A stretch of 64,000 nt of DNA, from assembly GCF_014851395.1 (NCBI RefSeq), contig NW_024040040.1, positions 12,524,711 through 12,588,710 on the forward strand, read 5' to 3'. The first letter of the stretch is position 1. Every line of letters begins with the position of its first letter. Origin of the DNA: Micropterus salmoides (taxonomy: Eukaryota; Chordata; Actinopteri; Centrarchiformes; Centrarchidae). Positions 1 to 11,850 of this stretch are shown in pieces. The notes below the pieces were generated by a model. It was not told the DNA's origin, made no database searches, and saw nothing but the letters and a program-made list of their open reading frames with translations. A program made the position numbers and the translations under genes.

Positions 1-690
1 CCTGTCTTTTTTAAATTTTTGTATGCATTTCTGCCTCATTATGCAAATGAGGAGGGGCTGTGTCTCAAGGGGTCATCTTCTCTGCTATTGGTGGACCAGT
101 CAGACAGGAGAGCTCCTACTCTGCCTGCAGACATCAACGATCTTGCCCCTCACACAGTCAGATGGCTTCCTTCAGTGCGCTGAGGTGTTTAACAACTCTG
201 AAGACAATACTACCAGCAATGTCTTCCTTCTCTTTTCACGTAGACGCTCCGACAGACGGTGCTTTCAGTTTGCTGCATGCATGGACACAGAACTGCGGTA
301 CAGCACACAGTAACGATGAAATGTGTGCTGTTCTCACATTCTTCCTCTGTATGTACACATAAACAACAAGGCAGGGAAATATAAAAGGAATTTATTTTAT
401 TGTTTGGGTACATTATTGTTCAGTGTACATGCTCACATCTGAAACAAACTTTACGTGCTTGATAACTCTCCCACCCCGCAGACATCTACACGCCAACACC
501 GATTTATATTCATAGCGGCAAGTGCTATGTAGCTCCACATAGGGGACACAGGAAGTGACATATAACACCTTCATGCGGCGTCATAACCGCGTAGCAAATT
601 CACAGCCGCACCGGCAGAGCTCCAGAATATGCAACTCGGCCGGCTCACACGCGGACGCGCTTATAAGTGCGAGGGCCCGCCCAACGCTGC
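1..690. other. arhgap6 intron 1, distal end, with CpG-rich patch
   Basis: No coding exon is recognised. Positions 41-52 hold an ATGCAAAT octamer (POU site) followed by a CCAAT box on the minus strand (ATTGG near 88). Positions about 570-690 are much richer in GC and CpG than the surroundings and include a TATAAG motif near 662. The two features could be parts of an old repeat or promoter-like DNA. I see no open frame that resembles a known protein. Confidence 0.4.
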
Positions 691-1650
691 TTGCAGCTTT
701 AATTTAAGTTTAAGTTTTTTAAAGTTGTCATAACATTTTTTAAAGTTGTCATAGCGTTTCAACAGTAATAATGACATATTTATCATACTGTTTGGCCTGT
801 TGTCTCTGTTTTGTCCCTTCTGTCTACGCTGTGATGCTATACTGTATACGTGTGAATTGTGGGAAGTGCAACATCACAGCTCCAGTGTGAAGATCCATAA
901 AGATTCAGCTTCTGTTTCATATGAGCTAGTCATTGCTCAGTGAAGAAAGTCTTAAATGACGCTATACGCCGTATAGCCAAGTGACATATCTCATCCTATC
1001 AACTTCCAAAGGGATGTAACACAAAGAGGCTGATTCCTCTGTTCACATTGAGGTTAACTTCCCTATCAAGGAAAACAAGGGTGAGGTAGAGTAGAGCATG
1101 GGTGGTAACATGCTAGTAATTTGTCCTCATACCTACTTTGCCTTGCAAATTATTGATTTACTTGCAAAGCTTGTTGTTGTCTTTACATCCTGCTCTTTCT
1201 CTCTTCTGCACCTTTCTCCATATCCAAGGTTGTAATTTGAGTAAGGGGGTTCCCCACTTTGAAAAAAAGGTCTTCTTACTGACTCCATGATCAACAGACT
1301 GCTGTGGTGAAGATTGCTGGGGCTGTATGCAGCCTGACAATCAAAGATTTTCAATTCAACTAACACTTTTTAGTGTTACAATATCTGTCATTAAGTGTCA
1401 GGTTTCTAGCTGTTAAATTAAATATTGTTTTAGATGGGGTTACACAACCATTGTTGTAGAAAACAGAATACCATGACGAGAAGTCCATCATGAGCTCTTT
1501 GCTAGATTGATACAAATGTATACAAATGAAGGAAATAGAACCCGTGACTTGTGTCCCCCACTTCTGCATCCTTATCCATATCTATAACCCATTGTCCTTT
1601 CTCCTCAGCTAATGCGTACATTTCATCTCCCTATTTTGTGTTGGACACGG

Positions 1651-1675
1651 ACACACACACACACACACACACACA
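1651..1675. repeat. (CA)n microsatellite
   Basis: About 12 CA units; a complementary GT run lies at 1817-1842, 140 bp away. Confidence 0.95.
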
Positions 1676-1816
1676 AGCTCTGTTCAACTGTATATAAGTC
1701 AGTAAATTCTCCTCTTCTCTCTCACCAGACTAGCCAGCTGGGCTAATGAAGTTGGTTAATCATTACTAATCCTGTAGAGAATAGAGCACCTTTAGTGATT
1801 GGTGTTAGTGTGATTG

Positions 1817-1842
1817 GTGTGTGTGTGTGTGTGTGTGTGTGT
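1817..1842. repeat. (GT)n microsatellite
   Basis: About 13 GT units, complementary to the CA run at 1651. Confidence 0.95.
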
Positions 1843-2224
1843 ACAGATTAGAAGGTGGTGTGGAGATCATGTGCGCTTTACCATAAGTAAGTGGAAAAAT
1901 GCATTGCCTGCTCCACTTGATCTGATTGTGGCCTGATGGCAGCAGTGGAGACTGAGAGATTCTGAACAATCAGTATTCAGTGCTTGGATGGAAGCACTGG
2001 ATATAAATAAGTATACAGTTATGGGACAGAATTGTTTAATTCAATGTGCCTCCATTAACACAAATGGACATTCAATACATATCCAGTACGTAGTGTGTCT
2101 ATGTGTGCACTTTATCTGTCAATCAGTTTAAGTGGTTTTGTAAGTACCCCCATGGGCATTACTTTCCCATCGAACCATTTGTAGTCAGAGCCTCTACTGT
2201 GTCGGAACCGTGAGAACGGGATCT

Positions 2225-2256
2225 CACACACACACACACACACACAAACACACACA
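2225..2256. repeat. (CA)n microsatellite
   Basis: CA run with one AAAC interruption. Confidence 0.95.
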
Positions 2257-3140
2257 TTTGCACAGGCATCAGCGAAACCACTCCCAGAAAAATATTGTGC
2301 CACTCCATCAATTCTGGAATGTTAAATAGATAGATTCAGAGATTAGAACAGGCATCTGTACCAAAAAGCCGTAACGCATCGGGCCTCAGATGTAAAGTGG
2401 GAATGTGAATTATGCGGCCGTGACTTAACCTTCTCCTATTCCCCATAACCATGAAAAGCAAAATCCAACACACCAGGATACTTGCGCTTGATACTTGCTG
2501 TCAGGGTTTCTCAGGTTTCCTCCTCATACCAATAACACACACCGCCTATTTTTTGACAATCAAACGTTGAAATATTTCAGTAAGAAGCAAAAAATGTACA
2601 TGGACAGTCACGCAAAAAACATACCAGAGACCTAGAACACTTTGTTTTAGTACTTCCTGCTGTCCAGACAGACACATGACAGCTTTGATGCTGGAAAGAG
2701 GGGAGGAAGCGGAAAAGAAATGTGAACCAAACAACCAAAGATAGAATGTTTCCAAAGGTCTTAGATGTCCCAAAGCAAAGCTGGCAATTCATTTTAATTC
2801 TAAGCAACTCATTTCTGAGTCATTAATCTGTCGTTTTGGTAACAGCTGCCATTTTCTGAACACGTTCTGTACCCTTAAGAGCTTGAAATTTTTCTCTGCT
2901 TGTCGAATTTCACGACAAACTTGATTTCACACAGTCTGGCTGTGGATGTTTCAGTTAAAGGGAGGTTTTGCAACCATGGGCTTGGCCTTGACTAAGATTG
3001 CACTGATAATGACCATGCAAATAAACTTTACATATAGGATGTGTCTGTACCTTTTCAGGAAGTAGGGTTACAACTGTCACTTGAGGTAAGTCTGACTTCT
3101 GGCTGAACCATTTCAGAAGCACATTATTGAATTGGAGTTT

Positions 3141-3160
3141 GGATGGATGGATGGATGGAT
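3141..3160. repeat. (GGAT)5 microsatellite
   Basis: Five perfect tetranucleotide units. Confidence 0.95.
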
Positions 3161-5144
3161 TCTTGAATTGTAGTATTACAACAGATTAGAGTGTAAGGGC
3201 CTTTACTTAACACCTTAGTTGTTATTTTTCATGGATGTAAGCGTGTGCAAGATTATATGTTGATCCTATTAGGGAATAGTTAGTTTATTTTTCACAGCAG
3301 AGGTGAGAACATGAGCTGACAAAAAAACAGCACATTCCCTTGGTGTTCCCTCTATGTGCTTCTTCCACCATATCCATTTAACACAGCGGGATCAGAGTAA
3401 AGTCTCCGTAAGAGTCTTTATTTTCCATGTGGGTGCTGGATCATTCCTCCCAGTTAATCCTGTGAGGTAGTTAAATAGCGGGGGATTATAACCTGCTGCT
3501 CTGCTCCTCAGAATCCGGATGATGTTGATGATGAAGATGACAGAGTTATGGCAGAGCTGTGGTCACTTTATAAGACACATGGCAGCGTTTACGCACGCAA
3601 CCTTAAATGCGCACGAGCCACTCACGCAGTCGCATGTGTTTAAGATTACACACGTATGCTACACAGCATGTATGTGCAGAGTAAATCTTGCACATATTCT
3701 TCATAGACTAAAGAAGCATGAGCTGCTTGGTGCAAAAACAAAATAAGCAATTGTGTAATTGTACTTGGAAAATATCAACCGCCTAGCAAAAGAATGAAAG
3801 GAGAGAAATATTTTGTGCATGGTTTCAGAATGTAGAAAGCTTCTCATAGGTGCTACAGCCACCATGAAAGTGGTAAATGTAAAAATAGTTATGTCTTGTG
3901 AGTTTGACAATGTGATTCCTTCACGGTGTCTGATCAAACTTGACCTTTCGGGAAAGCTGCCCCTCTTAGTTGTTGCTGTTATTTTCACATGACGATATGA
4001 TCAATGTGTTCCACTTTATTCTTTTAACCCCAAACAACTTAAGGGCCCCTTTTTATACCGCAGGGCTCTTCCTGCAGGAGGAGGTGGAGTCTGGACTAAC
4101 TTTGCAGATGGCTGAACAACTAGAGAGCACTATATTCATGCTGTATACTATATAAATTCACATCATGGTGCTTGCATTTGGCCAAATACTTTTTCACATA
4201 TCTTCCACCTCTTTGTTTCTCGATGTTTTTATTCAATCGCCACTGGAAAATTCATATCAAATAAAGGAAACACGTCACAAAAATAAACTTATTAAAGCAG
4301 AGAATCGGGCATTTATGTAATGTTTATAACCAGCATATTGTCTACAGTGTGTAATGTGTGTAAATTATCCACAGAATGAACTAGTGATAGGCTACAACAA
4401 AAAAGTTTTCTATTGGACAAATTTGACTAATATGAGCATTTGCAATAAAGGCAAAACCTTAAACTTAAATGATCAGGGATTGCGACCTTTAATACAAAAA
4501 AGAACTGCACTTTGCAATGTGACCTCTTAACTTAGTAGTACTTGTAGGGACTTAATTAACATCTTCAACCTACACTTTTAATAACCACAACACATTTACA
4601 GGCCATTCTCATCACAAGTCATCCATGTATGTTGGGAAAATCTGGTGGTCAGCAGCTTCTCACAGCCAGGTACACAAAAACTTTTTGGTGCACTGGGATA
4701 CAAAAGGTGAAAATGAGTAAAAACTGAAAAACATGAGCCTTACATACAATTGAACCAAATAAGACAATACAATGACAGCTGAATTTGGTCAATAACAATG
4801 TGATGTTCACCGTTCAAAAACAATGAACCACTGCATAAAAGAGAAAACACTTCAAAAGTCTAAATCCCATCAGCCTTGTTTGAGGCCAGGAAGTTTTAGG
4901 CGAGTGTAACTTCCTGAAGACCCACGCCACACCCCTCACTGCCCAGCAATGCTTTGTTCTCTCTGGACAGTGGATGTGACACTGCATGTGTATATGAGTG
5001 CATGCATTTGTGCACATGTAACGCAGGTCATAGTTGGGTCAGCTGGTCTATTATTGATTTCCTAGCGGAAAGACTGAACACAGCACTCCAGTGCCGCTGC
5101 CCTGCCGAACACATCAACCAACCTTCAACTGACCCGAAACATGT

Positions 5145-5150
5145 ATGTGT

Positions 5151-5195
<45 letters not shown>
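5145..5195. repeat. (GT)n microsatellite
   Basis: About 50 bp of nearly pure GT dinucleotide, with one interruption (TGTCTG) near its left end. It lies 25 bp left of the perfect hairpin at 5221. Confidence 0.95.
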
Positions 5196-5199
<4 letters not shown>

Positions 5200-5220
5200 T
5201 GTGCCAGTAAAAAATGCTAT

Positions 5221-5253
5221 AAATAACTAGGTGTGGAACACACCTAGTTATTT
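5221..5253. repeat. perfect short-loop inverted repeat
   Basis: The arm AAATAACTAGGTGTG (5221-5235) is followed by a 3-base spacer and its exact reverse complement (5239-5253). It is followed by a short direct repeat (AAACAGAGACT twice). Confidence 0.9.
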
Positions 5254-6408
5254 AAACAGAGACTTTAAACAGAGACTGGTAAGTGCTAATGGGGTGTTTA
5301 ATTAACATGGTAAACTACTTATCGCCTTCCTACCAGCACTGCTCTGTGAAACTAATCAAAACTCAAACAAAGTTTGTTTCTCACTGGGTCTGTCAAGTGT
5401 AGGTTTGATTAGTGGTGAGTGTTGGGAAATTAGATCAACAAAGCATGTACCAAGTTTAAGTATGATCCAGCCCTGAAACATGATAACGACAAAACTTACA
5501 AAATCATGTACAATTTTCTCCACAGTCCTTTGCTGACACTTTGACAGTGAGTGAAATTAAATGCCTAGAATTATCCCACAAAGTGAGAACAATAAGGGAC
5601 TGTATCAACATTTTTTGGGGTGGGGAGGGAGACTGAATCTTATTAGACTTTCTAAATAAATCCCTCCCCAGAATGATTTATATAGTCCAAACTGCACTGG
5701 AGTGGAATTAGCAATTGCTACCATGGTGGTTTCTGTTAACATTGTTTATGAATAAACAAACACGGTGCACTATTTTCACCATTGGGGGGGGGGGTTAACA
5801 ACCATGGTGAACAATTTCAATGACATCCATTCCTGGCCAATGTGCAAAAATTACTATAAAAATACTTTTTTTATTATAAGATAACAATGTTAACGCAATG
5901 AGTGGTGACATGCTGCCATGCAGAAGTTATTTTCAATTATCCACCAGCGCACATGCTGTTAACAGAATTTAGCTTTTTTGTTCATTCTTCTTTTATAATT
6001 TTTTTGCCTATTTCTGTTTTTTTATTTATATTTTTGTGGCGCAAGAAGCAAAATCCAATGCCACATCCCTCTTTGAATAGATGTGTGGCAAAAGCAAATA
6101 AATGTGAATTGATAACTTTTTCAAGCTTATTGTTTTACATAATAAATACAGTGAGATAATAACAGGTTGAAGTGCAGTAGAGGAATATTATTTGAAATAA
6201 CTACAAAGTAAATAGTGCGTGTGCCATGATGAAATGGGCGTGTGTATGTGTTTGCGCGTGCACTGTAACAACAGACTTGTTGATCCTCACATTCCAGTGG
6301 CAGCCTTGAGAGCGGCTAATCCAGTCTTAGTCAAAGGCCCATTGAACTCCTGGGTCACACTTCTTCTACACACATACTCACGTTGCGTCAGTTGCGTGGA
6401 CATACACA

Positions 6409-6686
6409 TTAACCCCTTGACGCCTGATTTTATTTACAATAAAAAAATAAAAAAACTTATTTCTGTTTTCATTTTCTTTCAAGCTAATGTTAAATTAAAT
6501 GGAAAATTGTTAATTTGTCTATAAAACATAGAAAAGATATAAATTCAGGTATGATGCTTGCAAAATATTCCCAGGTACATATCGAATATGCACAAACAGA
6601 CATTGGGGGAATACATACGCTATCCCAGCTGCAGTCTGAAAGGAAGGTGTGATGCAAATTCGCGACAATTGGCGTTAAGGGGTTAA
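6409..6686. mobile_element. piggyBac-like MITE with TTAA target duplication
   Basis: TTAA at 6409-6412 is followed by CCCCTTGACGCC. At the other end GGCGTTAAGGGG is followed by TTAA at 6683-6686. The 12-bp ends are inverted repeats with one mismatch, and TTAA flanks both sides, which is the target-site signature of the piggyBac superfamily. The 270-bp interior carries no transposase frame, so the element is non-autonomous. The superfamily call rests on the TTAA duplication and CCC-type termini. Confidence 0.8.
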
Positions 6687-7904
6687 ATAGTTTTGTCCTG
6701 AGTACAAATATGTGCATACCAGACACATGAATGCACACACCCGCTACAAGTATAAACTGTGTGTAAGCTTGTACACAATGCCCCAAAATATGTGTGTTAT
6801 TCCTGTCACAAAAAATAGGTGTTATTCCTGGCATCATCTGTGTTATTCCTTGTCTGGAATATTTCTTTCATCGAGGCTTCCTGAGATGTCACCTTACTGG
6901 AAATTTGACTTATAGCTTCCTGTCTGTCAAATCATCTGTCTCTATCTGTCTAGCATGGATTTTATCATTCCATCTGTCTGCTGCCCATGCTTTCAAATGA
7001 TCAATGGAGCAAACACCTTCGGGCAGGTCACGTACACATCACATTATCTCTGACAGCAACACACTCTATCAGGACACTGACTGACAATGAGGCAGTTTAT
7101 TTAAAACAACATATTACTTTTCACCTTAAATCTACTTGGTCACACTAATAACTTGAACTGCCTTGAGAACCTTGAAACACTGTGTTGAAGTGATACAGTA
7201 CATCCAGAAGTGGGAAGTGGAGCCATGTTGTAAACAAAATATGCTGGCTTTATTCAGACAAAACGAAACAATTTTAACTTATTTTCCAAAAGGAAAAGTC
7301 ACTATTGTTTATATGTGAAGACATCAAAGATTACAGCTGAAAAGTTGGAAAGGTGAAATTAGAAGAGAGGGTAATGGATGTCATGAATAATGGAGAAACG
7401 ATGACAAATTACACGCACTGCTGCACTGGAAAAACTTCATGGAAGCTGTAGTTTTTCAAAGGCTTCATCTCAGAATATGGAATGAAACCCTTGGAAGAGG
7501 TTTTACTTTTTTTTTATAAAGACCAATGAAAGCAACCTGGAATTGCATTGAATGACTGAAGCTAGTGGAACAGCAGATAGCCCAGATATGATGTAAGTAG
7601 GGATAGGACCTCTATCATGTGAATGACAATTGGATGATCTTCCTGTCTACTGTATGTCTATCTCATGAATTCTTCTACTGTAAGGTCATACACTATGTGG
7701 CACAGATTGGTACATGAGCATTCTCTTACAAAAACACATGAGGCAGTAAAACAGATGACTTCATGCTTGATGCCGGCCTGACATTTTTGACTTTTGAAAA
7801 ACGTTCCTGGAAATGTCTAACCCCTAGTAAATGGGATGGGTCATTTCCTATAAATCTCACTGGAGCCTCAAGTCTGCAAGCATTCTTATTCCTCTTAAGA
7901 CTGC

Positions 7905-8075
7905 AATAAGGTGAGTCTGTGAGGGTCCTCAGTCGTCCAGATCATAGTTCTGACTGACTGGTAGGGAAAAACGAAGGGGCAAAGGTTTCTCCCTACCAGT
8001 CAGTCAGAACTGAAGAAGCCTCTTGAATGAGGGACCAAGTATCTTCAATCAAGTCCAGTTGCCCTTGATTTTCAC
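7905..8075. repeat. dispersed repeat with 22-bp perfect inverted arms
   Basis: Arms at 7946-7967 and 7990-8011 are exact reverse complements over 22 bp, separated by 22 bp; their core is CTGACTGACTGGTAGGG. The flanking text (GTCCTCAGTCGTCCAG on the left, GAAGAAGCCTCTTGAATGAG on the right) resembles an interspersed repeat common in fish introns. The family assignment is from memory and uncertain. Confidence 0.55.
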
Positions 8076-9270
8076 CTTCCTTGGATATTCTACTGATATT
8101 TAACAACTTTGGCTAATTTTGACATAACTGTGTTGCTAAGGTTAGAGCAACAGCTGTCTGAGGTATTGAAATATGAGCAGGGATTTCTCCACTGGACAGC
8201 ACAATCTTATTATTTGAGCATCTAGTTCTGCTTTGTGTGCTTGACTAAGGCGTATGTGTGCATCCATGTGTGGCCGTGCAGGTTGAGTGCAAACATCAGT
8301 GTCTCTTAATGCCCAGGATGGTAGCCTTGACCAGATCTGTCTTGATTCCAGTTCACTACGCCGTTTTGCAGCACAGGCAAATCAGTGAGAAGATGCTGTT
8401 ATGGTCCTTTAAAATTCCCAAACTATGATGTAATAATTCTGCACTTTACACTACTTACTACTTTTGATGGTGCTTGACATCATTGCTTTCACATAGCCAG
8501 GAAACATGCCTAACCTTTTCTTGAACCTACTGAACAACCCCCTAAACTTTCCCCAGAAGAAAATGAAGAAACCAGGGCAAGAGCTTCAGCTGTAAATAAA
8601 ACTCCTTAAAACATCTAGAGCACATATTTTGCTCAGGCCCAGACAAAGACTCCTGCCTCTGGTAGCACATCTCCCCAGCAAACAGTAGATCAGATCTTGC
8701 CAGAACCTTCTCTTCTGCCTTTCCTCCGCTCTGCTTTCTCCTCAGCCTTCGACCATCTCCATAAAAAGACAAGTCTTGGGGAGGGCGGGCTTCTCTTTCG
8801 CTGTTGATAATAAAACAAGTGCCTTTCCCTGACAGGGTCTAGCATGAAATACGAGGGACGGACGGTTTGTCATGACGAGCCAGAAGTGACGGCTGTGGAA
8901 CGTGAAGAGGCAGTTTTCGACTTAGTTTCTCTTTCCCTGCCATGCTGGAACGGTGCTGTATGCAATATCGGAGCAGGAATCCCTTTAAGTGAGAGGTTAA
9001 CGGATGTAGAGGAACGTGTGTCACAACACTTGACATGCGTGGTAAGAGGTTAACAAGCCCTGAGCAAAGCAGTCATAAGACAACTGACCTGAAGAACTTC
9101 TGAAGAGAGATTTGTTCTTTAAAACAGGACTGACAGGCTTTTGTAATTAAACCCCAAATTTACAAATAAATTTAGCGTCTGTGTGCATTCCTAGTTAACT
9201 GCAAAACTTGTGATCAATGTAAATAAAAGCACTTTGTCTAAGAAGCCGCATGGATGGTTGATGCTCTCTG

Positions 9271-9272
<2 letters not shown>

Positions 9273-9323
<51 letters not shown>
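9273..9323. repeat. (CA)n microsatellite
   Basis: A pure CA dinucleotide run of about 25 units, followed by GCATGCATGCA. Confidence 0.95.
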
Positions 9324-9326
<3 letters not shown>

Positions 9327-9620
9327 TGCATGCAGGAGCACAACTGTTCATTACACTAGAGCACCAAGGATGGACAAAACAAACTTATGGATAAGGATAA
9401 AAAAAGATCAATATACATTTATTAATTCATCCATTCTGCAAAACCTCCCTTCAGTTTGCCATATGGCTGACTTTTTCTGCCAGAGCTGTTTGTACTGGGA
9501 GTGTCACGGGAGTAAAACAAACACACCTACTGCCACAGTCACACATTAGCAGCCTCACCTGTTTAGCTGAGAGGACAGTGTGTCACAAAATGTTTGCTCT
9601 CAGAATTATGGAGTAAAAGA

Positions 9621-9793
9621 GGTGGAGGAGGAGGAGGAGGAGGAGGAAAAAGAAGGGTTTGGTGTTTCTGAAAGGTCAAATGTCTGCACAGAGGAGAACA
9701 ATTGGAGGCAAAATTGGGGATTTGGCGCTTGTCTAAACAGGTAGCTGCATGCTGACAAGGGTCACATTTTCTATTTGGTCAGTGGCGAGAAAC

Positions 9794-9825
<32 letters not shown>
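9621..9825. repeat. GGA and GA purine tracts
   Basis: (GGA)n spans 9621-9647 and (GA)n spans 9798-9825, both purine on the plus strand. They are separated by about 150 bp of unique DNA. Confidence 0.9.
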
Positions 9826-9828
<3 letters not shown>

Positions 9829-10384
9829 CAGAGTCAAAAATGAAACAAACAACAGGAAAGGAGGATAATCAATCATTTGATCAATACTTCCTTTGTGTTG
9901 CTCTGTGTCTAGCTTTTTACTCCTCAGTGTCAGCCACCACAACGGCCCATTTTTCAATCCAGTAGAGGCTGAGCTGATTAAAAAAATCAATTGCAAATAG
10001 TTTACAAGCTCTTTTCAATGATCTTCTTCAGACTGAACCTTTAGTCATTTCAGCTGTAAATGAACAAAAAGGCATTGGATATTCAAATAAATCCTTCATA
10101 TGAATGAATACAGTGTACAGAAGTTGCAACAGTTTGCCAAACACTAAACACAAAACAAGAATTCAAGACAAAGACAATCATTATTTGACTGTTGGCAAGA
10201 GCCCTGGCACTGGCTGGTACGTCAGGATTAGCTAATTTATTTCTCTGTTGTCGTTATGTGACATCCAGTCCGCATATTACAACAGTACACACAGCGTACA
10301 ACTCAGCTATGGTTAAGAAAATTGATCAGCAGGTAAAAACTATTGTTGTTATTAAGTTGCTGATGCAGCTCATGCTGTATGAGT

Positions 10385-10420
10385 CTGAATTAGCACTGAA
10401 AATATTCAGTGCTAATTCAG
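10385..10420. repeat. perfect hairpin, 16-bp arms, 4-base loop
   Basis: CTGAATTAGCACTGAA (10385-10400), then AATA, then the exact reverse complement (10405-10420). Confidence 0.9.
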
Positions 10421-10736
10421 AACAGGCCCTTCAGAAATGACACACATGAGCCATATGACAGTGAGATCTGCAATATTCACTTGCCGTGGACAAATCCGAC
10501 AGAATCAGGTTAAATAAACTACCTTGTTTAAAGCGTTAAATGTGATTTGTGTCTCTTTGGATCAACTGACAATCTCCTGATGTGGCATACATGACTTTCC
10601 AGTCTGAACTAATGTTATGATTCCTGATTTGTTCATAAATGAGTTAATAGCTCGTCTGCTGAAGCTAAATCAATCTACTGGGTCGAACAGTTTAGTTGTT
10701 CAAATGAAACAGACAGCATTGGTTCTTGTGTTTTAT

Positions 10737-10740
<4 letters not shown>

Positions 10741-10769
<29 letters not shown>
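10741..10769. repeat. (GT)n microsatellite
   Basis: About 14 GT units, with a flanking GCGTG variant. Confidence 0.95.
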
Positions 10770-10776
<7 letters not shown>

Positions 10777-10959
10777 GTGGCCACAGAAACCATTGAGTTA
10801 AGTACACACTGGCCTGAATCTTGTATGTTAAAGGTAGAAATTAAGAATTAGATTGCTGATTCAAATTGTTTGGTTCAGTTGGCTCTATGTATAGCAATGC
10901 TGGTTGGTCAGCAACTTGGGTCCAGACTGATTTATCGCACTAACTATACAATCAATGCA

Positions 10960-11080
10960 AATTTTGAACAGACATTAATATTCCCCAGAGGATGAATCCT
11001 ACTGACATTTGTGATCCACTGACTTTTCATCTAGTGCCACCATGAGGTTGACTCTTATGGTTTTTCAGTGAACATCTCTG
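10960..11080 (+). repeat. fragment of a dispersed teleost repeat
   Basis: The text CCCCAGAGGATGAATCCTA ... TGACATTTGTGATCCACTGAC ... GCCACCATGAGGTTGAC is closely related to a second copy at 20985-21300 (CCCCAGAGGATAAACCCTAA ... TGACTTTGATGATCCCTGAC). Two diverged copies in the same orientation show an interspersed repeat. The wording matches a family abundant in percomorph genomes, by recall only. Confidence 0.65.
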
Positions 11081-11156
11081 GAGTTACCTAATGACTTTGG
11101 TCTCACACTAACATTATTATGTGTCTGCAGATGCTCATTCTTTAACAGAGAACTAC

Positions 11157-11186
11157 ATGGGCAAGATAGATTACTATCTTGCCCAT
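11157..11186. repeat. perfect hairpin, 13-bp arms, 4-base loop
   Basis: ATGGGCAAGATAG (11157-11169), then ATTA, then its exact reverse complement (11174-11186). A tandem duplication of ATTGGTTGAC follows directly. Confidence 0.9.
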
Positions 11187-11780
11187 TGGTTGACATTGGT
11201 TGACATAACTTTGAAGCCATCTCAGCCTGGTATTTTAATAGGATAAATACTAAATAAACCATTATATTAGGAATGACTTGTTCCTCTTGACAATTTCATC
11301 ACCGTTGCGTGCGATGAGTCTTGCTTATGTTGACTAAAAAGGCTGCCTGTGTGTATCACTCTTAAAATCCTTGTAATATCATGCAAATGTAATCTGCAAT
11401 ACTGCAAAACAAATTCCTTCCAAGACAGAAGCCGAGCAATCAATCCAGACTGCTATATGTTATCTCTAAAGTTATTCCATTAGCACGCGTCACTACAAGT
11501 GGAATAAATGCACAGCTGCCTCAAGGGGGGATTAAACGTTTACGCACCGGCAAACGTGAGGTGCTGTTACACATTTCTCTCGCTCTTGCTACCTGGCTCT
11601 AGCTCTCTGTCTTCTTCCATCCCTGTGTCTCTAGTCTGGTAACCTAAAATCTGAAATATTTATCTGCCTTGGCAGGAATGACAAAAGCCTGTATTTTTTG
11701 TCAAAACCAGCTTGAAGGGGCATAATCCTTCATTAACACAAATGCATTTTTCTTTGGAACTGCTTCTTTATCATATTATC

Positions 11781-11850
<70 letters not shown>
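11781..11850. repeat. compound (TA)n-(TG)n-(TA)n tract
   Basis: An alternating TA run, then about 18 TG units, then a second TA run of about 11 units. The TA flanks can pair with each other and the TG core is alternating purine-pyrimidine. Confidence 0.95.

Larger units (their letters stand above)
691..6408. other. arhgap6 intron 1, unique and simple-repeat DNA
   Basis: This block is AT-rich with no supported gene. It holds CA/GT microsatellites at 1651-1675, 1817-1842, 2225-2256 and 5145-5195, a GGAT run at 3141-3160, an 11-G run at 5784-5794 and a perfect hairpin at 5221-5253. Short open frames here overlap the microsatellites or lack any family resemblance. Confidence 0.6.
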
